The notes under the pieces: model-generated
What the model was told of the DNA's origin: nothing
Seen by the model: the letters and a program-made list of their open reading frames with translations, nothing else
Databases searched by the model: none
Made by a program: the position numbers and the translations under genes
Source: Bacillus sp. SJS
GTDB taxonomy: Bacteria > Bacillota > Bacilli > Bacillales > Bacillaceae
NCBI RefSeq assembly: GCF_000732485.2
Contig: NZ_JAQV02000019.1
Location: 124,001 to 188,000, forward strand
Reading direction: 5' to 3'
DNA length: 64,000 nt
Part shown: positions 33,836 through 42,675 of the stretch, piece by piece
Layout of the letters: every line of letters begins with the position of its first letter
Numbering within the stretch: the stretch's first letter is position 1

Positions 33836-35017
33836 TTATTTTCTGAGCATATTCAGATTGTATAGTTCATTGGTATGCAATTGGACAGGAATGTCATAGT
33901 CAGGAATGACTGCGGATTCGTTTGGATTATAGCCAAATGAAACGATGGAGTGATTCGAGTAATTATTAAAATTGGTGACGAGCGTCTGAAGGAAGCTGTG
34001 CTGGGAAAATGGCTGCTGATTCAGAACCATCACATATTGGGTTTTGACTTCAGGCATATAGGATTTTATCGCTTCTTCAGCCGTTTGATTAGCATACGAT
34101 ACCGCAGTGGTAAGCGGATGGGATACAGACAGCAGTTTTTGGGTGACGTGCTGGTCGGATGAGAGGTCAAGAATGACAACTAGGTAGTTGCTGTAAGTTT
34201 GTTCATACACATTCTCAAGTCTCGCAATCGTGCTTTCATCTGCGTAATACAAGGGGAAAAGCAAGGTTAGTTCAAGCGGGATATTTCGTCTTTGCCTTGC
34301 CTGATGGCGCACTAAATGAAATGTATATCTCCAGCGCCGGTGCTGCTCTGGACTTTGCAGCTTGGCTGAAATACTTTGTTTGGAGTTGACGCGGTAACTG
34401 GCGAGTTCAATCGGAACATACATGATGTCACAGTGTTCAGTCAGCCTCAGCCAATATTCATAGTCCTCTACAGGTTCAGAACCGTAACCGGCAATTTTCG
34501 CTGCGATTTCTCTTTTATATAGAAAGCAGATGCCAATGGTGCATGCGTTCAGAAGATTTTCCTTCGGCTGGTTTAAATAATTGCGAAAGTGGACCAGGTC
34601 CTCTTCGGTCTGAAGAAATTGGCCGTCATCATTGAACATCCGGAAGGAGCTGTGCACAAGTCCGATTTGCTCTGGAGAGAATTCCATTAAGTTTCGAAGC
34701 GTCTCAATGAAATGAGGATAGTAAACGTTATCGCTTGATACCCAAGTTAAATAACGGATTTCGGGATCTGCAAAAAATTGATCAAAGCCGTGATTCAGAG
34801 AATAGGTAACTCCCTGGTTAATCCCATTATCAAGGATGGTCACCCTCGGGTCATAGGAGGTCAGCGATTCGGCAATCGTCTTCATTTCGGGTGCTCCATC
34901 TATGACAATGACAAACTTAAATTCCCGGTACGTTTGCGAAAGAATGGACTGAATGGCTGCTGTTAAAAAAGCAGGATTTTGATAATAAACGGGCATAACA
35001 ATGCCAACATCAGGCAT
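33836..35017 (-). CDS. Family 2 glycosyltransferase with a second degenerate GT-A domain
   Basis: A 393-residue protein. The first 240 residues are a GT-A fold: VGIVMPVYYQNPAFLTAAIQ, the nucleotide-binding VIVIDGA, the metal-binding-like SSDNVYYP in place of DxD, and VEDYEYWLRL. Residues about 245-393 repeat the strand pattern weakly (IPLELTLLFPLYYADEST, YVMVLNQQPFSQHSF), suggesting a decayed second domain. Donor and acceptor are unknown; it is not in a polysaccharide operon here. Confidence 0.82.
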   Translation of the reverse strand: MPDVGIVMPVYYQNPAFLTAAIQSILSQTYREFKFVIVIDGAPEMKTIAESLTSYDPRVTILDNGINQGVTYSLNHGFDQFFADPEIRYLTWVSSDNVYYPHFIETLRNLMEFSPEQIGLVHSSFRMFNDDGQFLQTEEDLVHFRNYLNQPKENLLNACTIGICFLYKREIAAKIAGYGSEPVEDYEYWLRLTEHCDIMYVPIELASYRVNSKQSISAKLQSPEQHRRWRYTFHLVRHQARQRRNIPLELTLLFPLYYADESTIARLENVYEQTYSNYLVVILDLSSDQHVTQKLLSVSHPLTTAVSYANQTAEEAIKSYMPEVKTQYVMVLNQQPFSQHSFLQTLVTNFNNYSNHSIVSFGYNPNESAVIPDYDIPVQLHTNELYNLNMLRK

Positions 35018-35122
35018 AACGGGTTCACCACCATTAGGATGTACAGTATCTTATTCAATCCGGTGAAAAGTGGCTTGTATATATGTCCAATGAAAAAGAA
35101 GAAGAAAATCCGATTCTTTTTT

Positions 35123-35785
35123 TTACTCCTTTACAATTCCAAGTGCAAATCCGTCATATCCCTTTGCTCCGACCGTTTGAATGGCGGTTGAGTCAATTCT
35201 TGGATCGTCTGATAAAAGATCGATGAACTGACGTACGCCCTGTACACTTGGATCATCATGATTTTCATCCATCACATGTCCTTCGCGGACGACGTTATCC
35301 CCAATGATGACCGCTCCAGGTTTGGAAAGCTCCAGCGCCCACTTGAGGTAATGAGGGTTATTCGGTTTATCTGCATCGATAAAGATGAAGTCAAACGCTT
35401 TTCCTTTTAAGGACGGCAATGTATCAAGTGCCGCTCCGACCACAACATCAATTTTCTTTTCTAAGCCTGCATTTCGGATATTTTCCTTAGCGACCTTCGC
35501 ATGTTTCGGATCAAACTCCAGTGTGGTGAGATGCCCGTCATCAGGCAAAGCGCGTGCCAGCCAAATGCTGCTGTATCCACCAAGTGTTCCAACTTCCAAG
35601 ATGTTTTTAGCCCCTTTAAGTTTGGCAAGAAGATAAAGAAGCTTGCCCTGGTTTGGAGAGACATCAATTGAGGGCAAATTGGCATCGGTGTTTGCTTTTA
35701 AGACCGCGTCCATAATTGGATCAGCCGGGTGAAGTTTCGTACTGAAATAATGGTCTACATCTTTCCAAAGCTCTGCGTGGTTCAT
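35123..35785 (-). CDS. Class I SAM-dependent O-methyltransferase (YrrM-like)
   Basis: A 220-residue catechol-O-methyltransferase-type enzyme. ILEVGTLGGYSSIWLARAL (about 62-80) is motif I for SAM, LTTLEFDPKHAKVA motif II and FDFIFIDADKPNN carries the metal-binding Asp residues. IIGDNVVREGHV completes the metal site. GGGGAG precedes the ATG. Substrate unknown. Confidence 0.9.
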   Translation of the reverse strand: MNHAELWKDVDHYFSTKLHPADPIMDAVLKANTDANLPSIDVSPNQGKLLYLLAKLKGAKNILEVGTLGGYSSIWLARALPDDGHLTTLEFDPKHAKVAKENIRNAGLEKKIDVVVGAALDTLPSLKGKAFDFIFIDADKPNNPHYLKWALELSKPGAVIIGDNVVREGHVMDENHDDPSVQGVRQFIDLLSDDPRIDSTAIQTVGAKGYDGFALGIVKE

Positions 35786-35900
35786 TTTTCGCTCCCCTTA
35801 TATGTAGAATTTTCAAACAAATTTATTGTATCATATTTCCATATTGTAAAAGGACGTCTGATGAAGAATGCCGTGCATGGTAGACTTTGTATATAAGTCC

Positions 35901-35981
35901 AAGCATGGAAGAATTGCCATCGAGAAAGTGTTTGACGAATATACAATGAATGAAGTATATAAAGAGCTGGCTGCATCATAA
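35901..35981 (+). pseudogene. Short gene remnant, possibly glycosyltransferase C-terminus
   Basis: An open stretch KHGRIAIEKVFDEYTMNEVY then KELAAS and TAA, without a start or upstream domain, in the 400-bp gap between the methyltransferase and the BCCT transporter. It resembles the last helix of a group 1 glycosyltransferase but is too short for certainty. The rest of the gap shows no gene. Confidence 0.25.
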
Positions 35982-36152
35982 AAGGTTCACAAACGCTTAC
36001 GAATTGATTTGATCTATGATAAACAGGATCCTCTGACCGTTCCTGGTACGCAGTGCTGTCTATTGAGGATATTTTTATTCCATATAAAATACCTGAGATT
36101 GTACCAAGGTTATTAAAGTGCTGCAGGGATTTTTAGGATTTTTAAGGAAAGA

Positions 36153-36183
36153 AAAAGGGATGCTCTTTTTCAGCATCCCTTTT
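36153..36183 (-). terminator. Terminator of the BCCT transporter gene
   Basis: On the minus strand AAAAGGGATGCTG pairs with AGCATCCCTTTT, ending in T and C-rich tract directly after the transporter stop. Confidence 0.85.
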
Positions 36184-36187
36184 AAGG

Positions 36188-37729
36188 TTATCGTGTTTCT
36201 ATAGGATCTTTACCCATTTTAGCCTTTAACTTTCTCTCTTCTTCCACTTCACTCTTCATTGCTTTTTGCAATGACCAGCACATAAGAAGAAGGACGATGG
36301 CAAATGGGAAGGCGGCTACAAGCGAAGCGGTTTGCAGAACTTCAAGTCCGCCTGCCAGTAGAAGCACAGCTGCAGAAGCAGATTGAATGACTCCCCATGT
36401 TACTTTGATCTTGATGCTCGGGTTCAAGTTTCCTCTTTCGCTAAGCATACCAAGAACGTAAGAAGATGTGTCAGCAACCGTAATATAATAGATGGCTACT
36501 ACTGCAAATCCGATTACACTCAGCAAGGAGCTAGCCGGCAGGTAATCAAAGAAGTTGAATATGGAAAGTGAAACGTTGTCCGCAATTTGTTTAGCAAGCT
36601 CTGGGTGCCCCATGTTCTGGATGATATCAAGAGCGGCTCCTCCGAAGATAGCGAACCATACACATGTCCCAAGCGCTGGTACAAACAGAACGCCGATGAC
36701 GAATTCACGAACCGTCCGCCCTTTTGAAATACGGGCGATGAACATACCGACAAACGGACACCAGGCAATCCACCATGCCCAATAGAATAGCGTCCAATCT
36801 CCAATCCAAGTGTTGTCCCCAAATGGTCTGATCCGCAGACTCATGTTGACAAAGTCACTTGCGTAGCTTCCGAGTGAGCTGAAGAACACTTCAAAAATAG
36901 TCAGTGTAGGCCCAAGGATCAGCACAAGCAGCATGATCAGGAATGACAGGATAATCGCTGCGTTGGACAGGTACTGAATTCCTTTCTCCAATCCGGTGCT
37001 GATGGAGACAATAAAGAGCAGGGTAGCCACTCCGATTACGATTAATTGGACCGATATATTATCCGGTACGCCCATAAGAGAATGCATACCTGCGGATATT
37101 TGCATGGCTCCCAGTCCAAGAGAAGTGGCAATTCCGAAAACAGTGGCGAATACGGAAAGAATATCAATCGTCTTTCCAATTGGACCGTAGATTTTTTCTT
37201 TTAAAAGAGGGTAAAAAGCAGAGCTTACGGCTGCAGGAAGCCCTTTTTTAAATTGGAAATAAGCAAGTGCCAGGCTTATGACCGTATAAATTCCCCAGGG
37301 CTGCAATCCCCAGTGAAAAAAGGAATACTTCATGGCTGTATTTGCTGCTTGGGCAGTGTAGCCTTCTCCGTATGGCGGATTCGTGTAATGGGTAACAGGT
37401 TCAGCAACCCCCCAGTAAACAATCCCCACACCCATTCCTGCACCAAATAGCATCGCAAGCCAGGAGCCTGTTTTAAATTCAGGTTTGTCCGTCTCTTTCC
37501 CGAGTTTAATGTGCCCAAATTTAGAGAATAGCAGGTAAATCGCATACACCACGAGAAAAAATGCAGTACCGATATAAACCCAGCCTAAATACTCTATAAC
37601 AAAGTCATAAGCTGTGGTCGTTATTTTGTTGAAGCTGGCTGTGAAGAAGCCTCCCCAGATAATGAAAATCAGTGTTAAAAGAACGGATATAAAAAATACA
37701 CTATGCTTTGAAAAGCTAAAATTCTTCAT
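36188..37729 (-). CDS. BCCT family transporter, probable glycine betaine uptake (OpuD/BetL type)
   Basis: A 513-residue protein with twelve membrane helices and the BCCT signatures: GAGMGVGIVYWGVAEPV (Gly-rich unwound helix), FFHWGLQPWGIY and FYWAWWIAWCPFVGMFIARIS, the Trp box of the betaine site. It takes up betaine or related compatible solutes with Na+. Length matches OpuD. It is transcribed alone with its own terminator. Confidence 0.92.
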   Translation of the reverse strand: MKNFSFSKHSVFFISVLLTLIFIIWGGFFTASFNKITTTAYDFVIEYLGWVYIGTAFFLVVYAIYLLFSKFGHIKLGKETDKPEFKTGSWLAMLFGAGMGVGIVYWGVAEPVTHYTNPPYGEGYTAQAANTAMKYSFFHWGLQPWGIYTVISLALAYFQFKKGLPAAVSSAFYPLLKEKIYGPIGKTIDILSVFATVFGIATSLGLGAMQISAGMHSLMGVPDNISVQLIVIGVATLLFIVSISTGLEKGIQYLSNAAIILSFLIMLLVLILGPTLTIFEVFFSSLGSYASDFVNMSLRIRPFGDNTWIGDWTLFYWAWWIAWCPFVGMFIARISKGRTVREFVIGVLFVPALGTCVWFAIFGGAALDIIQNMGHPELAKQIADNVSLSIFNFFDYLPASSLLSVIGFAVVAIYYITVADTSSYVLGMLSERGNLNPSIKIKVTWGVIQSASAAVLLLAGGLEVLQTASLVAAFPFAIVLLLMCWSLQKAMKSEVEEERKLKAKMGKDPIETR

Positions 37730-37892
37730 AATTTCTAGTTCTTCTCTCCTTCCATTTTATTGGTATTCCGCCCGAACTATGCCACCGTGTAGTCTAACGA
37801 TAACTTTTGGCTATGTCCAGTGCAGCCTCTTGCTAATGACCCAAAACCGTTTGGAATGAACCTTTCATCATCGTTGCCATGTAGGCAATGAC

Positions 37893-37934
37893 ATCCCTTT
37901 CAAAAAAAACGTAAAAGTTTTGAAAGGGATTTTT
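37893..37934 (+). terminator. Terminator-like hairpin without a plus-strand gene in front
   Basis: ATCCCTTTCAAAA and TTTTGAAAGGGAT flank a 16-base loop, followed by TTTTTATTTTT. The plus-strand sequence before it (37730-37892) carries no open gene, so it may end a small RNA, or be a leftover of a lost gene. Confidence 0.6.
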
Positions 37935-38075
37935 ATTTTTATATAATATTTTCCTGTTATTCAATGGTTTGCCTATTCTATCTTCTGCAAATTTAAGGTG
38001 ATTTAGTCGGAAAACCCAAAAATTTGAAGGGGAATAATCATACATGTCGAAAGGGTATGAAAAGGAGGCAAAGAA

Positions 38076-39008
38076 ATGAAAAAAATAATGGCAATATTGC
38101 TCGCTGGAAGTCTTCTCATTATAGCCGCCGGTTTTGAACAGACCCCGAATGAGACTCGTTTCCGGCCCACTGAATTCGGCAATCTATTTCTAAAAGGTGA
38201 ATACGAAAAAATATACAATCAGACAAGCGATGAATTTAAAGCACAAGTTCCGCTGAACGACTTCATGCATGTAAGCGGAGAATTTAACAAGGGTGTAAGC
38301 AAATACCGCTTGGAATCCACCATACTCTTGAGCGGAAACAAGCAGTATATATGGACGGATCAGTCAAAAACCAAAGGGATCTCAGTCATTGTACAGGCAG
38401 ACAGGACAATAGCGGGCTTAAACTTATTACCACTTGAGCCGCATTCTCAAACCGATAAATACTATACTAAAAACAAATACACCATGCCGGTCAAAAATCG
38501 ATGGCTTGTTTATTGGGGCGGGACGAATGTCCTGCTTAATTACCATTACGCATATGAAAGCCAGAGGTACGCATACGACCTCCTTCAAATGAAAAAAGGA
38601 CAAACATACAAGGGGAATCCTTTAAAAAATGAAAACTATTATGCTTTTGGCCAGCAGGTAGCTGCTCCATTAGAAGGGACCGTCATAAAAACAGTCGATG
38701 GATTGAAAGATAACGTCCCCGGTGAATTGAATCCGGATCATCCGGAAGGAAATTACGTGGTAATCAAGCATAAGAACGGAGAATACAGCATCCTCGCTCA
38801 CTTCATGAAAAACTCCATTAAAGTACGTGAAGGAGAAAAAGTGAAAACGGGACAAATCCTTGGCAAGTGCGGAAACTCAGGCAATTCGACGGAGGCACAC
38901 ATCCACTTTCAGGTGAGCAGCAGTCCGGATATCATGACAGGGAAATCGATTAGGATTCAGTTTGAAAACGGGAAAGAGCCGGTAAGAGGAGAATACACAA
39001 GGAAATAA
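38076..39008 (+). CDS. Secreted M23 family metallopeptidase with DUF3887-like N-terminal domain
   Basis: A 310-residue exported protein. Residues 1-20 are a signal peptide. Residues about 30-120 (FGNLFLKGEYEKIYNQTSDEF) resemble the DUF3887 domain. The peptidase domain (about 150-300) has HYAYESQRYAYDLL, with the first His/Asp pair, and AHIHFQVSSS, the HxH motif, giving a LytM-like zinc site. Such enzymes cut peptide cross-links of the cell wall or other glycyl peptides. AAAAGGAGG stands before the ATG. Confidence 0.88.
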   Translation: MKKIMAILLAGSLLIIAAGFEQTPNETRFRPTEFGNLFLKGEYEKIYNQTSDEFKAQVPLNDFMHVSGEFNKGVSKYRLESTILLSGNKQYIWTDQSKTKGISVIVQADRTIAGLNLLPLEPHSQTDKYYTKNKYTMPVKNRWLVYWGGTNVLLNYHYAYESQRYAYDLLQMKKGQTYKGNPLKNENYYAFGQQVAAPLEGTVIKTVDGLKDNVPGELNPDHPEGNYVVIKHKNGEYSILAHFMKNSIKVREGEKVKTGQILGKCGNSGNSTEAHIHFQVSSSPDIMTGKSIRIQFENGKEPVRGEYTRK

Positions 39009-39011
39009 GGA

Positions 39012-39049
39012 AAAAGTCCCTGCGTCTTATGCAGGGACTTTGTTTTTTT
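39012..39049 (+). terminator. Terminator of the M23 peptidase gene
   Basis: AAAGTCCCTGC and GCAGGGACTT pair around GTCTTAT and are followed by TGTTTTTTT. Confidence 0.85.
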
Positions 39050-39087
39050 GGGGGTGGCGGTGGAGGCTTTTCTTCACCGTGGATGTT

Positions 39088-39344
39088 GGTGCCTGACCCG
39101 CGTTGCTTCACCGCATCGGGGGACAGAGGCAAGGAACGCTGAACCCAACGGGCACAAGGGCTGGCGGGACAGGGTGCCAGAGCTTTCACACGGTAAAATT
39201 TGCGGGGACTGGCACGGTGCCAGGCCCGCTTTGCTTCACCGCATCTGGGGACAGAGGCAAGGAACGCTGAACCCAAGGGGCACAAGGGCTGGCGGGACAG
39301 AGTGCCAGAGCTTTAATGCTGTAAAGATTGTGGGGACAGGCACC
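39088..39344. repeat. Two head-to-tail type 1 palindromic repeat elements
   Basis: Units 39088-39215 and 39216-39344, each starting GGTGCC(T/A)G(A/G)CCCGC and ending GGGGAC(T/A)GGCAC. They are over 90 percent alike by eye, sharing GGGGACAGAGGCAAGGAACG and GGCACAAGGGCTGGCGGGAC, so this pair arose recently. Confidence 0.82.
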
Positions 39345-39349
39345 TCAAG

Positions 39350-39799
39350 TCAGTCCCAATAATTAAATATGATGTCACCAACACGTTCAGGCTTCCAAAA
39401 GGATAATTCTCGCAACTCCGCCTCGTTCAGCTCATTTTCATTTTCGAGCAGATTCTTTCTCCAAATCACTCGCTCATTTAATTCCTCTTTGCTTAGAATC
39501 CTATAGAAAGGGAGAAATGCGTCAGCAAGTTCCGGTGGATCAATAAACTGTATGTTCCCATACTCAGCTGCGGAAGCAAAAGCGAGATAAGGATAATGCT
39601 CATTCAGAAGAAGATGGAACTGATTTGTTCTGGTTTTTATTTTTGCATGATAAAAGTTGAAGGGGTACCCCGGTTCTTTGAATTGCTCGAGACTTGCCTG
39701 GCTCGCCCTGGCAGCATTGAAACATAATTGTTTAAACTGGGATTTATCCATTCGTTGTGCTGAATTCGTAAAACCGGTAATCCCGTTTTGTAAGTACAT
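39350..39799 (-). CDS. Hypothetical 149-residue protein
   Basis: A soluble alpha/beta protein with TRTNQFHLLLNEHYPYLAFA and IQFIDPPELADAFLPFYRIL in the middle and SFWKPERVGDIIFNYWD at the end. The last motif recalls conserved hypothetical proteins of Bacillus; no function is known. Its 3' end stops six bases from the type 1 repeat pair. GGAG lies five bases before the ATG. Confidence 0.65.
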   Translation of the reverse strand: MYLQNGITGFTNSAQRMDKSQFKQLCFNAARASQASLEQFKEPGYPFNFYHAKIKTRTNQFHLLLNEHYPYLAFASAAEYGNIQFIDPPELADAFLPFYRILSKEELNERVIWRKNLLENENELNEAELRELSFWKPERVGDIIFNYWD

Positions 39800-39876
39800 T
39801 AAACTCCAACTTTCCTAATTTTTTGAAAAATAGTATAATCAATTTGTTTTTTATATTAGAAATAGGAAATGATCGC

Positions 39877-40083
39877 GTGTCAATAAAACAGATAAAAATT
39901 GGAATGCTCACGATATTCATAGCATTCATCTCTTACCTATTCTATCAAACTTTTTTCCGTACTCGGACAAAGGCTGGAGGGAGAAGGTGCCAGAGCTTTC
40001 ATACGGTGAAAATTGCGGGGACTGGCACGGTGCCAGTCCCGCTCTCCTTCACCGCATCGGGGGACAGAGACAAAGATCGTTGA
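39877..40083 (+). pseudogene. Small membrane protein ORF interrupted by a repeat element
   Basis: GTG 39877 with AGGA nine bases upstream begins MSIKQIKIGMLTIFIAFISY and LFYQTFF, a good membrane helix. From about 39964 the frame runs into a truncated type 1 repeat unit and ends in it at 40083, so the natural C-terminus (after about 29 residues) has been lost or replaced. Confidence 0.45.
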
Positions 40084-40157
40084 AATTTACTCACACAAGG
40101 GCTGGCAAACAAGGTGCCGGAGCTTTAGTACGGTAAAATTTGTGGGGACAGGCCCCC
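39964..40157. repeat. Truncated plus complete type 1 palindromic repeat element
   Basis: The 3' half of one unit (39964-40028, ending GCGGGGACTGGCAC) is joined to a full unit (40029-40157, starting GGTGCCAGTCCCGC and ending GGGGACAGGCCCC). Same family as at 18.9 and 39.1 kb. Confidence 0.8.
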
Positions 40158-40238
40158 GCCACGTCCCCAACCCCTAAACAATCCAATTAGTGGTAAACTT
40201 AAAAGCAGAGCTTACCTACATAAAGGGGAGAAACCAAC

Positions 40239-41465
40239 ATGCAAGCTGCTGAAAGAAGGCCATCGGTCAATCCGACGGTTTATCCGATTCTTTTTGCAAT
40301 CGGATTTGTTCACTTACTAAATGATACGATGCAATCTGTCGTTCCGGCTGTGTTTCCGATTTTGGAGAGAAGCATGAACCTATCCTATGGCCAACTGGGG
40401 TGGATTGGATTTGCGCTTAGTATGACTTCTTCCATTATGCAGCCGGTTGTGGGGTGGCTGACGGATAAAAAGAGTGCGCCTTATGTGCTTCCGTTCGGAA
40501 TGGGGCTGTCGATGATTGGAATGCTTGGGCTGGCCTTCGCGCCAAGCTTCGGCTTCGTGCTGCTTTCGGTTATTTTCATCGGGCTTGGTTCAGCGGCGTT
40601 CCATCCGGAAGGGTCACGGGTTGCATACATGGCAGCGGGAGGAAAGCGCGGGCTTGCCCAGTCCATCTATCAGGTGGGCGGGAATTTTGGACAGTCGCTT
40701 GCACCGCTTATGACAATCCTGATTTTTATTCCGTTAGGGCAGTTCGGTTCAATCTGGTTTACGCTTGTTGCGGCTTTAGCGGTATTCGTCCTCCTGTTTG
40801 TATCCAAATGGTACTCGAACCAGCTGATCCGGTTTCCGAAAACAGTAAAAGCGAAGGTAAAAACGACGACCAGAAAACGGACGAAGCAGGTAGGCTTTGC
40901 GATTACGCTGCTCGTTTTCCTCGTGTTTGCCCGTTCCTGGTATTCTGCCGGAATCTCAAACTATTTTCAGTTTTACTTGATTGAGGATTATGGAATCTCC
41001 ATTAAGGAAGCACAATACTTTATTTTTCTATTCCTGGCTTCCGGTGTGATTGGAACATTCCTCGGCGGACCGCTTGCCGACCGGTTCGGCAAACGGAATG
41101 TCATTTTGTTTTCAATGGTCGGATCGGCTCCATTTGCGCTCATTCTTCCACATGTCAGTCTGATATGGGTGTACCCGTTATTCTTTATTATTGGAGTGAT
41201 TATTCTATCAAGCTTTTCCGTCACGGTGGTTTATGCGCAGGAGCTCATTCCGGGAAAGATCGGAACGGTGTCCGGGCTTATTGTGGGCCTGGCCTTCGGT
41301 ATGGGGGCAATCGGGTCTGCGTTTCTCGGAATGCTTGCGGATGTATGGGGCTTGTATGCCACGATGATTTTGTGCAGTGTGCTCCCGGTGATTGGGATTT
41401 TAACGGTGCTTTTGCCAACGGATCAGAAGCTGAGGGAGTGGGAAGGAGAGTCTCAAACGCAATGA
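40239..41465 (+). CDS. MFS transporter, fosmidomycin resistance (Fsr) family
   Basis: A 408-residue major facilitator protein with twelve helices. The Fsr-type features are FVHLLNDTMQSVVPAVFPIL in helix one and SAAFHPEGSRVAYM in loop four; GPLADRFGKRN is the MFS loop 8-9 motif. Homologues export fosmidomycin and related compounds. GGGGAG lies eight bases before the ATG. The downstream terminator is shared with natB. Confidence 0.88.
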   Translation: MQAAERRPSVNPTVYPILFAIGFVHLLNDTMQSVVPAVFPILERSMNLSYGQLGWIGFALSMTSSIMQPVVGWLTDKKSAPYVLPFGMGLSMIGMLGLAFAPSFGFVLLSVIFIGLGSAAFHPEGSRVAYMAAGGKRGLAQSIYQVGGNFGQSLAPLMTILIFIPLGQFGSIWFTLVAALAVFVLLFVSKWYSNQLIRFPKTVKAKVKTTTRKRTKQVGFAITLLVFLVFARSWYSAGISNYFQFYLIEDYGISIKEAQYFIFLFLASGVIGTFLGGPLADRFGKRNVILFSMVGSAPFALILPHVSLIWVYPLFFIIGVIILSSFSVTVVYAQELIPGKIGTVSGLIVGLAFGMGAIGSAFLGMLADVWGLYATMILCSVLPVIGILTVLLPTDQKLREWEGESQTQ

Positions 41466-41506
41466 AAAAAGCAGGCCATCCTTTTTTAGGATGTGCCTGC
41501 TTTTTT
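41465..41506. terminator. Bidirectional terminator between fsr-like gene and natB
   Basis: AAAAAAGCAGGC...GCCTGCTTTTTT with ATCC/GGAT in the inner stem and tracts on both sides. Confidence 0.9.
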
Positions 41507-41508
41507 CG

Positions 41509-42675
41509 TTATTTCCCCATTACCCACTGGTCCTTCTTAAACAGAGAAACTGTGACGGCAAGTACGATGACCATGAACAAAGCGGTGCTTCCGACAGTCA
41601 AAAGAATGTTCTGGACATTAATGATGCCGTAGAGCATTTCTTTTATCAGGGCAAACATATTGATTGCGGGAATGATGAAATGGTGAAAGCCCGTTTCATT
41701 TACACCTGTGCTTGTTAGGGTAAAGATCGGCAGGATAGGCAGCATCATTATCGGAGTTTGATAGCTTTGGGCCTCTTTTACCGATTTTGAGATGAGACTC
41801 GCCAGCATTTGCACAGATGACATAAAGAGGGCGAACATGACGGATGTTATCAGTGTAATTCCGATGAAAATCCAGACATGATCTCCAAATTGGAGCGCTT
41901 CTTTCAACTTTTCCGTCAAAAAGATAATTTCTAAGCTGACAACGGCAACTGCTGCAAAGCCGGAAAAAACAGCAATGGTCGAAACCGTCAGCCATTTAGC
42001 CAAAAGCATTTTCGTACGGCTTACCGGTGTAATCAGGAGGGCTTCCATCGTTTTCCGGTCTTTTTCGCCTGCGAATAAATCAGTTGCCGATGGATAAGCA
42101 CCTGAGACGATGGCCATTGCGATAATCATTGGCAGGAAGTTTGAAAAAATACTTAAAGCGGCAGCACTGTCATCCTCACTGTTCATTTCTTTCGTTTTGA
42201 TTTCAAGAGGCTGAATGACCATTGGATCAAGGTTCGCTGCCTGAAGACGGTTTTTGACCACCCCATCCTCAAATGCAGTTAGCTGAGTATCAATCATCTC
42301 CATCAACACAGACGAATTTTTGCTGAAGGAATCACCATATAGAGTGGCGTTTGCCTGCTGTCCGCTGTTAATTTTCTGCACAAATCCGCTGTCGAATGTA
42401 ACGGCCGCCTGAGCATCTCCATCTCTTACGGCTTTTTCAGGATTCTTAAAGCTTTTTGTGTTCACATTTTTCAATCCGCTCACCAGCTGTTCTTCATCCT
42501 CAGCAATGCTGGAAGAAACGGCAAGGGTAAAGGTTTGCTTTGAATCCGCCATGATGTTTTCGTAAAACAGCGTGAGTCCCGTCAGAACCAGTATTGGAAT
42601 AAATACTCCCATAAGAAGCGTTCTCCGGTCCCGGAGCGAATCCTTCATTTCCTTCAGATAAATGTTAAGAAACAT
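41509..42675 (-). CDS. natB: ABC transporter permease NatB
   Basis: A 388-residue ABC-2 type permease: one N-terminal helix (about 22-40), a large extracytoplasmic domain (about 45-170) and five C-terminal helices; SGAYPSATDLFAGEKDRKTMEALLITP is the ABC-2 coupling region. Together with NatA it forms the Na+ efflux pump NatAB of B. subtilis (NatB 386 residues). It overlaps natA by 11 bases. The natRK genes are divergent upstream, matching the known two-component control of natAB. Confidence 0.88.
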   Translation of the reverse strand: MFLNIYLKEMKDSLRDRRTLLMGVFIPILVLTGLTLFYENIMADSKQTFTLAVSSSIAEDEEQLVSGLKNVNTKSFKNPEKAVRDGDAQAAVTFDSGFVQKINSGQQANATLYGDSFSKNSSVLMEMIDTQLTAFEDGVVKNRLQAANLDPMVIQPLEIKTKEMNSEDDSAAALSIFSNFLPMIIAMAIVSGAYPSATDLFAGEKDRKTMEALLITPVSRTKMLLAKWLTVSTIAVFSGFAAVAVVSLEIIFLTEKLKEALQFGDHVWIFIGITLITSVMFALFMSSVQMLASLISKSVKEAQSYQTPIMMLPILPIFTLTSTGVNETGFHHFIIPAINMFALIKEMLYGIINVQNILLTVGSTALFMVIVLAVTVSLFKKDQWVMGK

